DNA of 64,000 nt from Planctomycetota bacterium (GCA_013112555.1 JABFGK010000002.1:1364001-1428000); one strand, 5' to 3'; positions 37,939 through 47,143 are shown, numbered from the stretch's first letter. Numbers and translations are program-made. Notes: generated from the sequence alone by a model not told the origin.

Positions 37939-38930
37939 TGCCCTGCATCCGGGCGTATCGAACCTTGTTTCTGATGTTTCTCGTACTCGACGCAGCCGTC
38001 CTGCCGTTGGCTGTCCTCACGGGATCGCCGCAGGATGGGTCTTCATCACAGGTTCGGCCGAAGGCAGCGCTCAGGATGGCCCTGGCTCGGCTGCGGACCG
38101 AGGCCGAGACGTTTCGTGAGACGGCACGACTCACGCGGGATCAGGCCGACTTCGCAGCAGACTACGAGTATGCAGACCGCGTCGATCGGTCGGCCCTGTG
38201 TGCCGAAGTGATTCAGCCTCAATCCGGGACCGAGCGCGAGTCGGACCCGTCCGTCGACGGCTACATCCGCTGGCAACTGCTGTCGTTCACCCCCGATTGG
38301 TCGGCCCTGACGGATAATCAGTTCCGCAAATTTGTCGAGCACATGCCGGGCCTCGTGCCCCACCCGGCCGGACATCCGGACGTACACGACGAACTGGAGC
38401 AACTCGCAGCAGTCTCAGCCCGGGATCCCGATGCTCGTCAGCAACTCCAGCAGCGCTGGGAGTCGATCAAGACACGGATTCACGATGCGGAACTGTTGAA
38501 TCACCCGTCGATCCGCTTCCGGCAGAGCGTGATTGAGCAGTATGTGAAACCGGATCGGCCGGGGTATCCCGACCCGCCATCGGGCGATGCGCAAGCCGGT
38601 CGCTACCGGGCGATCGTGCTCATGCTGCACGATCTTGAAGACCGGATAGAGGCCGGGTGGGACACTCGCTGGATCAAGACGCAGATCACGAACACACTCA
38701 AAGCCTGCAAACTCGATCCCGAGTTGAGCCGCGAACGTCGACTGGAACTGATTCGCATGGTGGAGCAGTTGGCAGACCGGCCGGCGACGAAGTCAGTCAG
38801 GTGTGTTACGTTCTACGCCGAGCAATCGGATCGCGAGCCGGACATCGGCTACAGCACATTCCAGGTCCGACGCACGACGGACGCAGCCAAGTGGATTGCC
38901 TACCTCAACGGGCACGACCCCACGAAGTGA
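37938..38930 (+). CDS. Conserved-looking protein of unknown function, probably exported
   Basis: The 330 residues have one N-terminal hydrophobic segment (about 8-30) that could be a signal or anchor. The rest is mostly charged helix with no motif I recognise; segments such as RIHDAELLNHPSIRFRQSV and YRAIVLMLHDLEDRIEAGWD look structured. Start ATG 37938 overlaps the stop of the rhodanese-like gene (TGATG), so the two are probably made together. Confidence 0.65.
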   Translation: MPCIRAYRTLFLMFLVLDAAVLPLAVLTGSPQDGSSSQVRPKAALRMALARLRTEAETFRETARLTRDQADFAADYEYADRVDRSALCAEVIQPQSGTERESDPSVDGYIRWQLLSFTPDWSALTDNQFRKFVEHMPGLVPHPAGHPDVHDELEQLAAVSARDPDARQQLQQRWESIKTRIHDAELLNHPSIRFRQSVIEQYVKPDRPGYPDPPSGDAQAGRYRAIVLMLHDLEDRIEAGWDTRWIKTQITNTLKACKLDPELSRERRLELIRMVEQLADRPATKSVRCVTFYAEQSDREPDIGYSTFQVRRTTDAAKWIAYLNGHDPTK

Positions 38931-39071
38931 TGGCCGCCACAGTCTCTCAGCCGGTCGTCTACCGGGATTTTTTGGCAGCCCTCGCGGTTTTTGTGTTTCG
39001 CCCATGTCATCAGGTTGTACACTTGGTGGACGCTCCAACTCAGACCGGGATTTACCTCAGGAGGGATATTG

Positions 39072-40817
39072 ATGAGACTCCGTACTTTTACATATGTCGC
39101 TGCATTATCGGCGCTGACGCTGGCCGGCATTGCCGGTGCTGCTGACGGCCGGGATGGGTTCCTCGAACCACGACAGGAGTTCATCAAGGTCGAGCGCGTG
39201 GTTCAACCGGACTACCCGCATCGGCTTACGGTGAAGTTTCGTGATGCCGTCCTGGCTCGGGCAACCGACCTCGGCGCGGTGACCAGTGTGTCGGCTGCTG
39301 ACCTGACGCACATTCAGATGCTTGCTGCACGGCACGGCATCACGTTCCGTCAGTTGATCAACCTGCCGGATGAGACGCTGATTTACCTGGAGCAACGGGC
39401 CGAGGCACACAGCGGAATCGCCCAGCCTGACTTGGCAGGCATGATGATCGTGGATGGGCCGGCCGACGTCGACCTGCAGCAGGTGGCCGACGATCTGCAC
39501 GCCTCTGCCCTGACCGAATGGGTGTACTTCCAGGAACTGCTGCCGCCTCCTCCTTGCGATGACATTACACCGGACACCCCGCTGTACTACCCGGCACAGC
39601 AGGGGTATCACGGCCCGAACCCGGGATTGAATATGACCGCTGCCTGGGGCATGGGCAGTACGCGCGGGGCCGGGATCCGGGTGGCCGACTGCGAGTATGA
39701 CTATAACGAGAATCATGAGGACCTGTGCAATATCACCGATGAACCCGGCCAGACGCCGGGTGGCCTGTGGGAGGATCACGGGACCGCGGTGCAGGGAGAA
39801 CTCGTCAGCCTCGATAACGGCTACGGCTGCACCGGCCTGGTTCCCGATGCCGAGTCATGGTTCTTCTCCGAGTACACGGTTGAGGAAGGCTCACGACGCG
39901 TCACAGCCATCACGAATGCCATCGCCACGATGGGGATCGGTGATGTTGTATTGTTGGAAATGCAGACATTCGGTGGGGGCGGGGGCTATGTGCCGGCCGA
40001 ATTCGACCCCGCCGTCTGGACCGTGTGCAGGAACGGGACCGATGCCGGCGTCATCGTCGTCGCAGCAGCCGGCAACGGGGATCAGAATCTCGACGCCGCA
40101 GCGTACAACGAGTACATGAGTCGCGGCGACAGCGGGGCCATCATCGTCGGGGCAGGCACGTCGAACACGAACCACGACAAACTGAGTTTCAGCACCTACG
40201 GCAGCCGAGTAAACGTACAGGGGTGGGGGGGGCAGGTGTTCACGCTGGCTTATGGCGACTATGCCCGGCACGGCAATGATTACAATCAGGAATACACCGC
40301 AGCATTCAGCGGTACGAGTTCGGCATCGCCGTTTGTTACCTCATGTTGCATTGCCCTGCAGAGTCTGGCCGTTGAACAACTCGGTCGCCGGCTCGACCCG
40401 TACGAACTGCGCGACATCCTGATTACCACCGGCATCCCACAAGGCTCCGGCGGGCACATCGGGCCGTTCCCAGACATGGAAGCCGCAGCCTCGACCATCC
40501 TGGCAGACCGCATGACGCTCGTGGTCGGTGATCTGGTTGGTGGGCGTGACGGGGACTTCGATGTGTCGGGCGCGACGCCGAATACAAGCCACTATCTGGT
40601 CTACAGCCTCCGGGGAACCGGCAGCACCTATGTTGCGCAACTCGATGTGACGCTCGGTCTGGCAAGCCCGAAACTGGGTGCTGATGGGACGTCCGACGGG
40701 ACGGGCAATGTGCACTGGACGCTCGGCGTACCCAACGCTGCCAGCGGTCGAACCATCTGGTTCCAGAGCGCCGAATATGGCCGCACGAGCAATGTGGTGG
40801 AGACGGCCGTGAAGTAA
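39072..40817 (+). CDS. Secreted subtilisin-like serine protease (S8) with C-terminal accessory domain
   Basis: ATG 39072 follows AGGAGG by 9 bases. The 581 residues comprise a signal peptide (cleaved near AGAAD), a propeptide-like region to about residue 180, and an S8 catalytic domain: Asp in GIRVADCEYDYN, His in WEDHGTAVQGELVS, oxyanion Asn in VAAAGNGDQN, and Ser in FSGTSSASPFVTS. The triad is complete, so it should be active. The last 100 residues (YLVYSLRGTGSTYVAQLDV, PKLGADGTSDGTGNV, IWFQSAEYGRTSNVVET) match the end of the beta-helix protein at 28410-30347. A TACACT near 39018 may be the -10. Confidence 0.9.
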   Translation: MRLRTFTYVAALSALTLAGIAGAADGRDGFLEPRQEFIKVERVVQPDYPHRLTVKFRDAVLARATDLGAVTSVSAADLTHIQMLAARHGITFRQLINLPDETLIYLEQRAEAHSGIAQPDLAGMMIVDGPADVDLQQVADDLHASALTEWVYFQELLPPPPCDDITPDTPLYYPAQQGYHGPNPGLNMTAAWGMGSTRGAGIRVADCEYDYNENHEDLCNITDEPGQTPGGLWEDHGTAVQGELVSLDNGYGCTGLVPDAESWFFSEYTVEEGSRRVTAITNAIATMGIGDVVLLEMQTFGGGGGYVPAEFDPAVWTVCRNGTDAGVIVVAAAGNGDQNLDAAAYNEYMSRGDSGAIIVGAGTSNTNHDKLSFSTYGSRVNVQGWGGQVFTLAYGDYARHGNDYNQEYTAAFSGTSSASPFVTSCCIALQSLAVEQLGRRLDPYELRDILITTGIPQGSGGHIGPFPDMEAAASTILADRMTLVVGDLVGGRDGDFDVSGATPNTSHYLVYSLRGTGSTYVAQLDVTLGLASPKLGADGTSDGTGNVHWTLGVPNAASGRTIWFQSAEYGRTSNVVETAVK

Positions 40818-41144
40818 GAGTTGTTGGGGCCGGTGGGGCACCGACGAGCCGCGCACGTAAGTAAGCGGGCATTGGCTTAACGCGGATCGAGCATATCAAC
40901 CTGACCAACAAAACGGCCCATGCAGGGTTCACTGTGATGATTGCCGGCCACCATGCCGAATGACGTCTCCCTGGATTCCCGCCTGCGCGGGAATGACGAA
41001 AGGGAGGCAGCGAACACTGCCCCAGGTAAGGAGACGGCGCGACGCCCAAGCCCTCGACAGGGGGCTCACAAAGCCGCCACCGGTGGTGGCGGTGGTGGCG
41101 CACGGAAGAGCCAATCAGCAGATTGGTGATCCTCCCCTGCAGAC
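40818..41144. repeat. Intergenic repeats: GACGAGCCGCGCAC element and REP-like palindrome
   Basis: CGACGAGCCGCGCACGTAAG from 40852 (followed by TAAGCGGGC) is a diverged copy of units found near 60456, 60500 and 63549. At 40971-40998 CTGGATTCCCGCCTGCGCGG plus GAATGACG is a REP-like palindrome like those at 34.6, 60.5 and 63.5 kb. No gene is seen in this 327-base gap. Confidence 0.7.
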
Positions 41145-41477
41145 TCACATCATCGGCAACACCACTTGCACGACGATGTACAACCCGACGGCCATCGCCA
41201 CCATGGCGGCCATGATCTGCGCGATCATCTTGAGGACCTGGGCCCAGTAGTGATTCAGCGTCGGCAGTCGGATCGCTTTGTACACGACCGAAATCCCAAC
41301 CACCAGCGGCAACATCAGGAACCACCACCAGCGGCCTGAGCCGATCGGGTCAAGAAACGGGCGGTACGAACTCCCGGCTGCCACAGCAACCGTCGGCATA
41401 GCCAGTATCAAAACGGCCCCGACCACAGCGGTCAGACGTCTCGCTCGATGCAGATTCGGTCCGTGCCGGTGTTTCAT
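41145..41477 (-). CDS. Small membrane protein, unknown function
   Basis: 110 residues: a basic N-terminus, a signal-like helix (about 14-34), a helix at about 48-66 (WWWFLMLPLVVGISVVYKA) and a third at about 83-108 (MAAMVAMAVGLYIVVQVVL). ATG 41477 overlaps the stop of the upstream gene by ATGA, so the pair is translationally coupled. No family is recognised from sequence alone; small membrane proteins of this layout accompany DUF6677-like genes in planctomycetes, but I cannot confirm that here. Confidence 0.7.
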   Translation of the reverse strand: MKHRHGPNLHRARRLTAVVGAVLILAMPTVAVAAGSSYRPFLDPIGSGRWWWFLMLPLVVGISVVYKAIRLPTLNHYWAQVLKMIAQIMAAMVAMAVGLYIVVQVVLPMM

Positions 41478-42013
41478 GCTTTCGACTCCTCCCGCAGAAT
41501 CCGCTTTCCTTCAGCCGAGGCCCGGTCGATCGGCTTTCGTGCCGGGGCCAGGTACATCACATCGAACAACGCCACCAGATTCAGCATCCCGGCAATGGTC
41601 GTGTACAGCGTGCCGACTTCGTTGATGTGTGAGAACGAGGGTGTGAGCGTCGTCTGTGCCGACCCGGCATCCCCTGGGGTGTCCCCATGCCCGGGCGGGA
41701 GATCCGTTTCGGGAGGAATGGCCGGCGGCTCGTGGCCGGCAGATCGCCAGTATTGAATAATGGGCGTGGCCGGCCCGCTCAGGCACTGGCCGTAGAACCA
41801 CCAGCGTGCATTTTTGGAGTCGATCACATACAGTCCGCCGATGAGCAAACCGAGAACGTAGATGGACAGGACCCCAACCGCGATCAGAACGCCTCGACGA
41901 CGGTAGCCCAGCGACCAATGGCCCAGACCCGGGAGCAGCCAGCCGAGAATCGGGGCCCCCAGGTTGATCCGGTGCTGCCGGGAGGATGAGGACGGTGGTG
42001 TATCAGCGTGCAC
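41474..42013 (-). CDS. Multi-pass membrane protein, DUF6677-like
   Basis: 179 residues starting at GTG 42013, which has AAGGAGA 9 bases upstream. The N-terminal PILGWLLPGLGHWSLGYRRRGVLIA recalls the TM2/DUF6677-type two-helix domain; a helix follows (about 38-62) and the last membrane segment is near YTTIAGMLNLVALFDVMYLAP. A Pro/Gly-rich loop (about 95-120) separates them. It is coupled to the 41145 gene. Function unknown. Confidence 0.7.
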   Translation of the reverse strand: MHADTPPSSSSRQHRINLGAPILGWLLPGLGHWSLGYRRRGVLIAVGVLSIYVLGLLIGGLYVIDSKNARWWFYGQCLSGPATPIIQYWRSAGHEPPAIPPETDLPPGHGDTPGDAGSAQTTLTPSFSHINEVGTLYTTIAGMLNLVALFDVMYLAPARKPIDRASAEGKRILREESKA

Positions 42014-42322
42014 AAGCAGGTCTCCTTCGACGACCGCTGACGGTCTGTGGTGGCTTCATCGGCCGCCGGCTGGGAGGCTCATCAATCGGGCCCGGTGGTC
42101 CACGTTGCCATGCTCGTAAGAAAGATGGCATGGCCCGTTGACCACACGGCCGTGGGTTGTAGTGTACCCGCGCATTTGGGCGGGGTAATGTAGGCAAGAC
42201 CCGAGTCGGCTGGAACGAGCCCAGATGGGGCCGGCTGACGAGGGCGACGGAGGGTGTCCCGGCGATCACGGTGATCGTGCGGGTACGTTGAGAAATGGCA
42301 AACATCGTGCGAGGGTGTCACC
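42014..42322. other. Intergenic region between divergent genes
   Basis: About 310 bases with no gene. It must contain the promoters of the membrane-protein pair (minus) and the Asp-rich protein (plus). I see no strong promoter motif or inverted repeat. Confidence 0.35.
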
Positions 42323-42862
42323 ATGTTCGCATCCGTGTTTGAAACGCCGGCAGCACGTACCGAGATGCTGACCGGATTGCTGCCGGGCCCACCTGCCCGG
42401 ACGACGCAGGCTCACGGAGTTCCGCATCGTGGCCTGCTCACGGGCTCGGCAATGCCGGGGCCAATCGGGTCCATCGATGCCTCCCGGGAGTCGGTGCTCG
42501 ATAGCATGCGCACTGCCGGTCGCTTCGAGTTGCTCGAGCCGGTGTCCGACCGAAAGGACGACGACGACGACGAGGAGGCGGAGGAAGACGAGCCGTTCGG
42601 CGACGACGAAGAGGAAGGCGACGATGTTGAGGTCGAGATCGACTACGACGACGATCTGGATGCCGATTATGACGACGATGCCGATGATGACGATGACGCC
42701 GACGAGGTTGGGGATGACGATGATGACGATGACGACTTCTGGGATGACGATGACGAAGATGATGATGATGACGATGAGGACGATGACTTCGAGGATGAAC
42801 TCGAAGACGATGAAGACGTGTTTGACGATGACTACTTCACCGACAACGAGGAAGACTATTGA
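42323..42862 (+). CDS. Asp/Glu-rich highly acidic protein
   Basis: 179 residues from ATG 42323. The first 75 residues are ordinary and carry no motif I know; from about residue 77 to the end the protein is almost entirely Asp and Glu with Tyr, Phe and Trp spaced through it (for example FWDDDDEDDDDDD). The net charge is extremely negative. Such tails occur in proteins that bind cations or basic partners such as ribosomal proteins or DNA-binding proteins. The opposite strand reads as an equally long Val/Ile-rich frame, but that is a by-product of GAC/GAT codons. Confidence 0.65.
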   Translation: MFASVFETPAARTEMLTGLLPGPPARTTQAHGVPHRGLLTGSAMPGPIGSIDASRESVLDSMRTAGRFELLEPVSDRKDDDDDEEAEEDEPFGDDEEEGDDVEVEIDYDDDLDADYDDDADDDDDADEVGDDDDDDDDFWDDDDEDDDDDDEDDDFEDELEDDEDVFDDDYFTDNEEDY

Positions 42863-42957
42863 CCTGAAGTGAGCCCGTTCATCTGCCGACATTTCTCAAC
42901 AGCGAACCCAGGATGAATCTGAGACATCGCTGAGAAGACGATGCACGGGGGGCAGGC

Positions 42958-43491
42958 ATGGGACATCGACCGGGAACACAAAAGCGATTGACGACGGGCA
43001 CACATCCGTCTTGTGACGATTCAGGCACGGATGAACCGCACGAGAACCCGGACACGCCCGATATCTCTGAGGAAACCTCCGGGACGATCGCCGATCGGCG
43101 CGTCGTACCGGATCGACGCTGGTCAAGTTACACGAAAACGACGAGCGGCCTCGAACGACGACGCGGCCCCGGCCGGCGGCGCAGTGACAACGTCCGATCC
43201 GCCGAAGAAGGCGAGATGACGACCGAGCAGTTTCTGTTCCTGATGGCCATCAATGCCTTCAAGAGTGCCAACGGAAAAACCTTTCCGACCTGGACCGACG
43301 TGCTCGAGATCGTCAGACGTCTTGGGTATCGCAAAGTTCAGCCATCGGAGATTCAGTTGCGAAATGCTGAGGATTGGCTCGAACCGCCGGATGCGCCGGC
43401 ACGATCCGGGGCAGTCGGTTCCGGAGAGATCAGCCGCGAAGATCCCGACTGGCAACTCGATTCCGACGATGCCGATAAGCATGCCGCCTGA
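42958..43491 (+). CDS. Hypothetical protein with Arg-rich RR motifs
   Basis: 177 residues from ATG 42958. The middle has ADRRVVPDRRW and LERRRGPGRRRSD, repeated double-Arg motifs reminiscent of short DRR/GRR-containing proteins of planctomycetes, then a compact helical part (EQFLFLMAINAFKSANGKTF, WTDVLEIVRRLGYRKV, LRNAEDWLEP) that could be a small DNA- or protein-binding domain. The acidic C-terminus ends DADKHAA. It lies 95 bases after the Asp-rich gene; whether this basic protein pairs with that acidic one is only a guess. Confidence 0.6.
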   Translation: MGHRPGTQKRLTTGTHPSCDDSGTDEPHENPDTPDISEETSGTIADRRVVPDRRWSSYTKTTSGLERRRGPGRRRSDNVRSAEEGEMTTEQFLFLMAINAFKSANGKTFPTWTDVLEIVRRLGYRKVQPSEIQLRNAEDWLEPPDAPARSGAVGSGEISREDPDWQLDSDDADKHAA

Positions 43492-43781
43492 CCACCGGAG
43501 AGCCGTCCCTGGCTGGCCGGTGGCGATCACTTGATACTCGGCTACTGTCGCTGCACATCAGACGACACCAGCACCCAGCCTCAGGCCTGCGAGGGGTGAG
43601 CGGCCGGCCGCCTGTGTGTGCGTCCGTGCACCCCGGCGACTGTGATGAGCCACACCCCTGCGAGCCAGTCAGATAATCCTCAGCCTCAGAATCTCATTCG
43701 TTGGGATCGGCTGCTTTGGGCCGGTTTTGTTCTCCCGTCCCGTTCGATCCGCTCTGCTCAGATCAGGGCATACACTTGCGT
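43492..43781. promoter_or_regulatory. Intergenic region with possible SDR promoter
   Basis: No gene. TACACT at 43771-43776 lies only five bases before the ATG at 43782, similar to TATACT before the sirtuin gene, and would give an essentially leaderless message. No ribosome-binding site precedes that ATG, which agrees. The -35 is not evident. Confidence 0.35.
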
Positions 43782-44579
43782 ATGCAGCAACAGCAGCAGC
43801 AGCAGACATCCCAGCCCTTGCGAGTCCTCATTACCGGAGCCAGCAGCGGCATTGGCCGTGGGCTGGCCCAGTGGTATGCGCACCGTGGTCACACGGTCGG
43901 CGCGCTGGCTCGTCGGCAGGATCTGCTCGAGGAGTTGGCAGCCGCGCATTCCAACGTCGTTCCCTTGATCGCCGATGTGTGTGACGCCGAGCAGACCGAA
44001 CAGGCCGTCAGCCGATTCGCACTCGAAGCAGGCGGCCTGGACGTGGCCTATGCCAACGCCGGCGTCGGCCAGCGCACCCGTGAAGAAGGATGGGATGCCG
44101 ATCGGGCCGAGTTGATTGCCCAGGTCAACGTCGTGGGGGCTACCAACACAATCTGCGCAGCCACCTCGATCATGCTTGAGCAGGGCCGAGGCCATCTCGT
44201 CGGGATCTCCAGCCTGGCCGGGCATTGCCCGTTGCCCGATGCCGCGGCCTATGGCGCCAGCAAGGCCTGGCTCGTGTTCTATCTCAGATCACTTGCCATG
44301 GACCTCGGGCCGTGCGGGATTCGATGCACCGTCGTCATGCCCGGATATGTGAGTACGCAGATGGTCGATGGGACCGGTGTCGAACTGCTCACGCCACAGG
44401 CCCGGCGGGCAGCGGACCGAATTGCCCAGGGCGTGGCACGCGGTCAGGAGACGATTCGCTTCCCCCGTCGCGTGTCACTGCTGACCCGATTGGCCGGGCT
44501 GACTCCTGCATCACTCAGAGCCTCCATGCAGCGCCGCCGGCTGCACAAGCGGGCGACCTCGAGATCGCAGGGCCGGTAA
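43782..44579 (+). CDS. Short-chain dehydrogenase/reductase
   Basis: A classical SDR of about 265 residues from ATG 43782. It starts with a run of seven Gln (CAG repeats), then the cofactor motif VLITGASSGIGRGLAQWYA, NAG in VAYANAGVG, the catalytic Ser in ISSLAG and the YxxxK in AYGASKAWL. The Arg-rich loop ALARRQDLLEE after beta-2 suggests NADP(H). The C-terminus is basic and probably peripheral to membranes (RRRLHKRATSRSQGR). Substrate unknown. A longer upstream frame has no SDR character. Confidence 0.88.
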   Translation: MQQQQQQQTSQPLRVLITGASSGIGRGLAQWYAHRGHTVGALARRQDLLEELAAAHSNVVPLIADVCDAEQTEQAVSRFALEAGGLDVAYANAGVGQRTREEGWDADRAELIAQVNVVGATNTICAATSIMLEQGRGHLVGISSLAGHCPLPDAAAYGASKAWLVFYLRSLAMDLGPCGIRCTVVMPGYVSTQMVDGTGVELLTPQARRAADRIAQGVARGQETIRFPRRVSLLTRLAGLTPASLRASMQRRRLHKRATSRSQGR

Positions 44580-44685
44580 TCCCCCCCTTGCCCAGCCAAT
44601 GCCCATAACCGCACCGCTCGCAGTCGGACTGGGACGTTTGCCCCACATCTTTCCAGCAAGATGGCCTGCCTCTGGGCATCTCTTC

Positions 44686-44713
44686 TTATCGTGGCCGTTT
44701 CATTCCACGATAA
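44686..44713. promoter_or_regulatory. Perfect inverted repeat before the histidine kinase gene
   Basis: TTATCGTGG (44686-44694) and CCACGATAA (44705-44713), nine perfect pairs with a 10-base loop. No T run follows, so it may be an operator or the end of the SDR message. Just downstream, TTGACA at 44723-44728 resembles a -35 box, and ACATGT occurs twice with a 4-base gap. Confidence 0.4.
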
Positions 44714-44767
44714 ACATCTGGATTGACATGTTTCGACATGTGACTCAGTCCGGTCGCGAAGCCCCAT

Positions 44768-47143
44768 ATGAAACTGCATACAAAAATCCTGATCCTGTCG
44801 TTGCTGGCTACGAGCGTGCTGACGCTCGTGTCGCTTGGCATTGCCTGGCGTGTACTCGGGAACGGCTTTGATAGCCTGGAACGGGCGTCATTCCGACAGA
44901 CGGCCGACCATCTCACAGAGGAGTTGGCCGATATCACCGGCTCAATGAACTCCAAGTGCCTCGACTGGGCCAACTGGGATGACACGTATGACTATGCCCA
45001 GCGACCCAACACGGAATACGAACACGACAACCTGACGGCCCATTCACTGCAGAACCTGGAAGTGCATCACATCATCATTCAGGATCAGAGCGGCCGAATT
45101 GTCAACAGTGTCAGTTGTGAATCAGATGAGGCGAATGACACTCCGGTTCCGACACCCGAGCCCGTCGCGGCATTGTGTTCGCGGCCCGAGCCGTGTCTGG
45201 TCCCGCTGGCGGAGGGTGCCCAGCGCCTGGGGATGGTGGTCCTGTCAGACGGCCGCTTCATGCTCTTTGTGTCACATCCGATCCTGACCAGTAAACAAGC
45301 GGGCCCCAGCCACGGCACCATCACCTTTGCCCGCTATGTGGATCGCCGGACCCTGGAGTGCTTCCGCCAGGCGCTGGGCCAGCGCGTGACCTTTACGGCC
45401 GTCCGCGATCTGCCGGCCCCGATCGAAAATGAATGGATCGCACAATCGCTCTCGGCATTTCGGTCCGGATCCTCTGATCCCGTTGTGAACCTGGTTGACG
45501 ACTCCTGTGCAATTTTGTACATGGTGATCCCTGGATATGCCGGGCAGCCGGAAGTGGTGGCCCGAATTGTGCATGAGCGGCCCGTTCATGCCCAGTGGCA
45601 CGCGAGTATCCGGTACGTCCTCACGAGCGTGATCCTGGTGAGTGCCTGCATCTGGCTGCTGTTTACTGGTTTTCTGAATCTGCTCGTGACGCGACGAATT
45701 CACTCGATGAGAAGTTCGATTGAACGGATCCTGCACGGCAGCGACCTGTCAACACGCGTGCCCGTGTCGGGAACGGATGAGATCTCTGCACTGAGCAGCG
45801 AGTTCAACCGGATGCTCGGCCGCCTGGAACGATCACATGCAGCCATCATCAGTGCACGCAATCAGGCAAGCCGGGCCGAACGAGCCAAAGTCGAGTTTCT
45901 TGCCAACATGAGCCATGAGATCCGCACGCCCATGACGGCCATCCTCGGCTATACAGACATGCTGCTTGATCCCTCATCAAACCGGGAGGAATCACTCGAG
46001 CACCTGCAGACGATTCGCCGTAACAGTGAACACCTGCTCGGCATCATCAATGACGTGCTTGATCTCACCAAGATCGAAACCGATGGCATGGAAGTTGAAA
46101 TGACGCCGGTGTGCCTGTGGCAGATCATTGGCGAAGTTGTGGCCACGACGCGGGTCCGGGCTGCGGAGAAGGGCATCAGCATCGACGTCGAGTACGTCTT
46201 CCCGCTGCCGCAGCAGATTGACAGCGATCCGCTGCGCCTCCGCCAAATCCTCCAGAACCTGATTGGCAACGCCGTCAAGTTCACCGAGAGCGGCGGGGTT
46301 CGTGTCATTGTACGATGTGATCCGGAGCCCACCCGGGAACGTCTGATCCGAATCGAAGTCGCAGACACAGGCATCGGCATGCCACAAGAGGAACTGACCA
46401 CGCTGTTTCAGCCGTTTACCCAGGCCGATACCTCGACCACCCGACGCTTTGGGGGAACCGGGCTCGGGTTGGCCGTCTGCAGGCGGCTGGTAACACTGTT
46501 GGGCGGCGAGATCACCGTCGAGAGTCAGCCCGGCGAAGGAACGTCCTTTGTCTTCACGATTGACCCAGGCGACCTGACTGGCATTCCGACCGTGGACGAT
46601 CTGCGTGAGATCGGGTCGGCGCAGAGTGTCGAGGACGACTCCGGCCAGGCCGAGACTTGTGATGATGATGCAGAAACAGAGGTTGCCCCAGCGACGAACG
46701 ACTCCGCACCGCCCGCATCTGAGCAACCTCAGATTCGCATTCTGCTGGCTGAGGACGGGCCCGACAACCAGCGACTCATCGCCTTTGTCCTCCGCAAGGC
46801 CGGCTTTGATGTGTCCCTCGCAGAAAACGGTGCCCAGGCGTACGAGATGGCTCTGGCAGCCGAGGCAGACAGCAGTCCCTATGACCTCATCCTGATGGAT
46901 ATGCAAATGCCGATCCTTGATGGGTACTGTGCGACCAGCAAACTGAGGCGACATGGGTATGCCGGCCCGATTATCGCGCTGACCGCCCATGCCATGTCGG
47001 GGGACCGAGAGCGGTGCATCACGGCCGGCTGCACCGACTACGCCACCAAACCGATCAACCGCGAGCAGTTGATCCAGCGGGTACGCGATGCCGTCTCCCA
47101 CGACGCTCCGGTCGGCTCCACCTCACACAGCAAATCACCGTAA
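44768..47143 (+). CDS. Hybrid sensor histidine kinase with CHASE4-like domain
   Basis: The 791-residue membrane kinase has an N-terminal helix (about 8-30), an extracytoplasmic CHASE4-like sensor marked by WANWDDTYDYAQRPNTEYEH, a second helix (about 280-300), a HAMP linker (SGTDEISALSSEFNRML), a HisKA domain with the phospho-acceptor His in NMSHEIRTPM, an HATPase_c domain (NLIGNAVKFTESG, ADTGIGMP, FGGTGLGLAVCRRL) and a C-terminal receiver (ILLAEDGPDNQRL, phospho-Asp in LILMDMQMPILDG, TKPIN). All key residues are present. The signal is unknown. No separate response regulator is adjacent. Confidence 0.93.
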   Translation: MKLHTKILILSLLATSVLTLVSLGIAWRVLGNGFDSLERASFRQTADHLTEELADITGSMNSKCLDWANWDDTYDYAQRPNTEYEHDNLTAHSLQNLEVHHIIIQDQSGRIVNSVSCESDEANDTPVPTPEPVAALCSRPEPCLVPLAEGAQRLGMVVLSDGRFMLFVSHPILTSKQAGPSHGTITFARYVDRRTLECFRQALGQRVTFTAVRDLPAPIENEWIAQSLSAFRSGSSDPVVNLVDDSCAILYMVIPGYAGQPEVVARIVHERPVHAQWHASIRYVLTSVILVSACIWLLFTGFLNLLVTRRIHSMRSSIERILHGSDLSTRVPVSGTDEISALSSEFNRMLGRLERSHAAIISARNQASRAERAKVEFLANMSHEIRTPMTAILGYTDMLLDPSSNREESLEHLQTIRRNSEHLLGIINDVLDLTKIETDGMEVEMTPVCLWQIIGEVVATTRVRAAEKGISIDVEYVFPLPQQIDSDPLRLRQILQNLIGNAVKFTESGGVRVIVRCDPEPTRERLIRIEVADTGIGMPQEELTTLFQPFTQADTSTTRRFGGTGLGLAVCRRLVTLLGGEITVESQPGEGTSFVFTIDPGDLTGIPTVDDLREIGSAQSVEDDSGQAETCDDDAETEVAPATNDSAPPASEQPQIRILLAEDGPDNQRLIAFVLRKAGFDVSLAENGAQAYEMALAAEADSSPYDLILMDMQMPILDGYCATSKLRRHGYAGPIIALTAHAMSGDRERCITAGCTDYATKPINREQLIQRVRDAVSHDAPVGSTSHSKSP

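Noticed and set aside
42266-42892. Minus-strand frame rich in Val and Ile that looks like a membrane protein
   Set aside because: It is the complement of the GAC/GAT codons of the Asp-rich gene; the plus strand has a ribosome-binding site and ordinary N-terminal sequence.
45992-47101. 369-codon minus-strand frame opposite the histidine kinase
   Set aside because: Antisense shadow; the plus-strand kinase motifs are complete.
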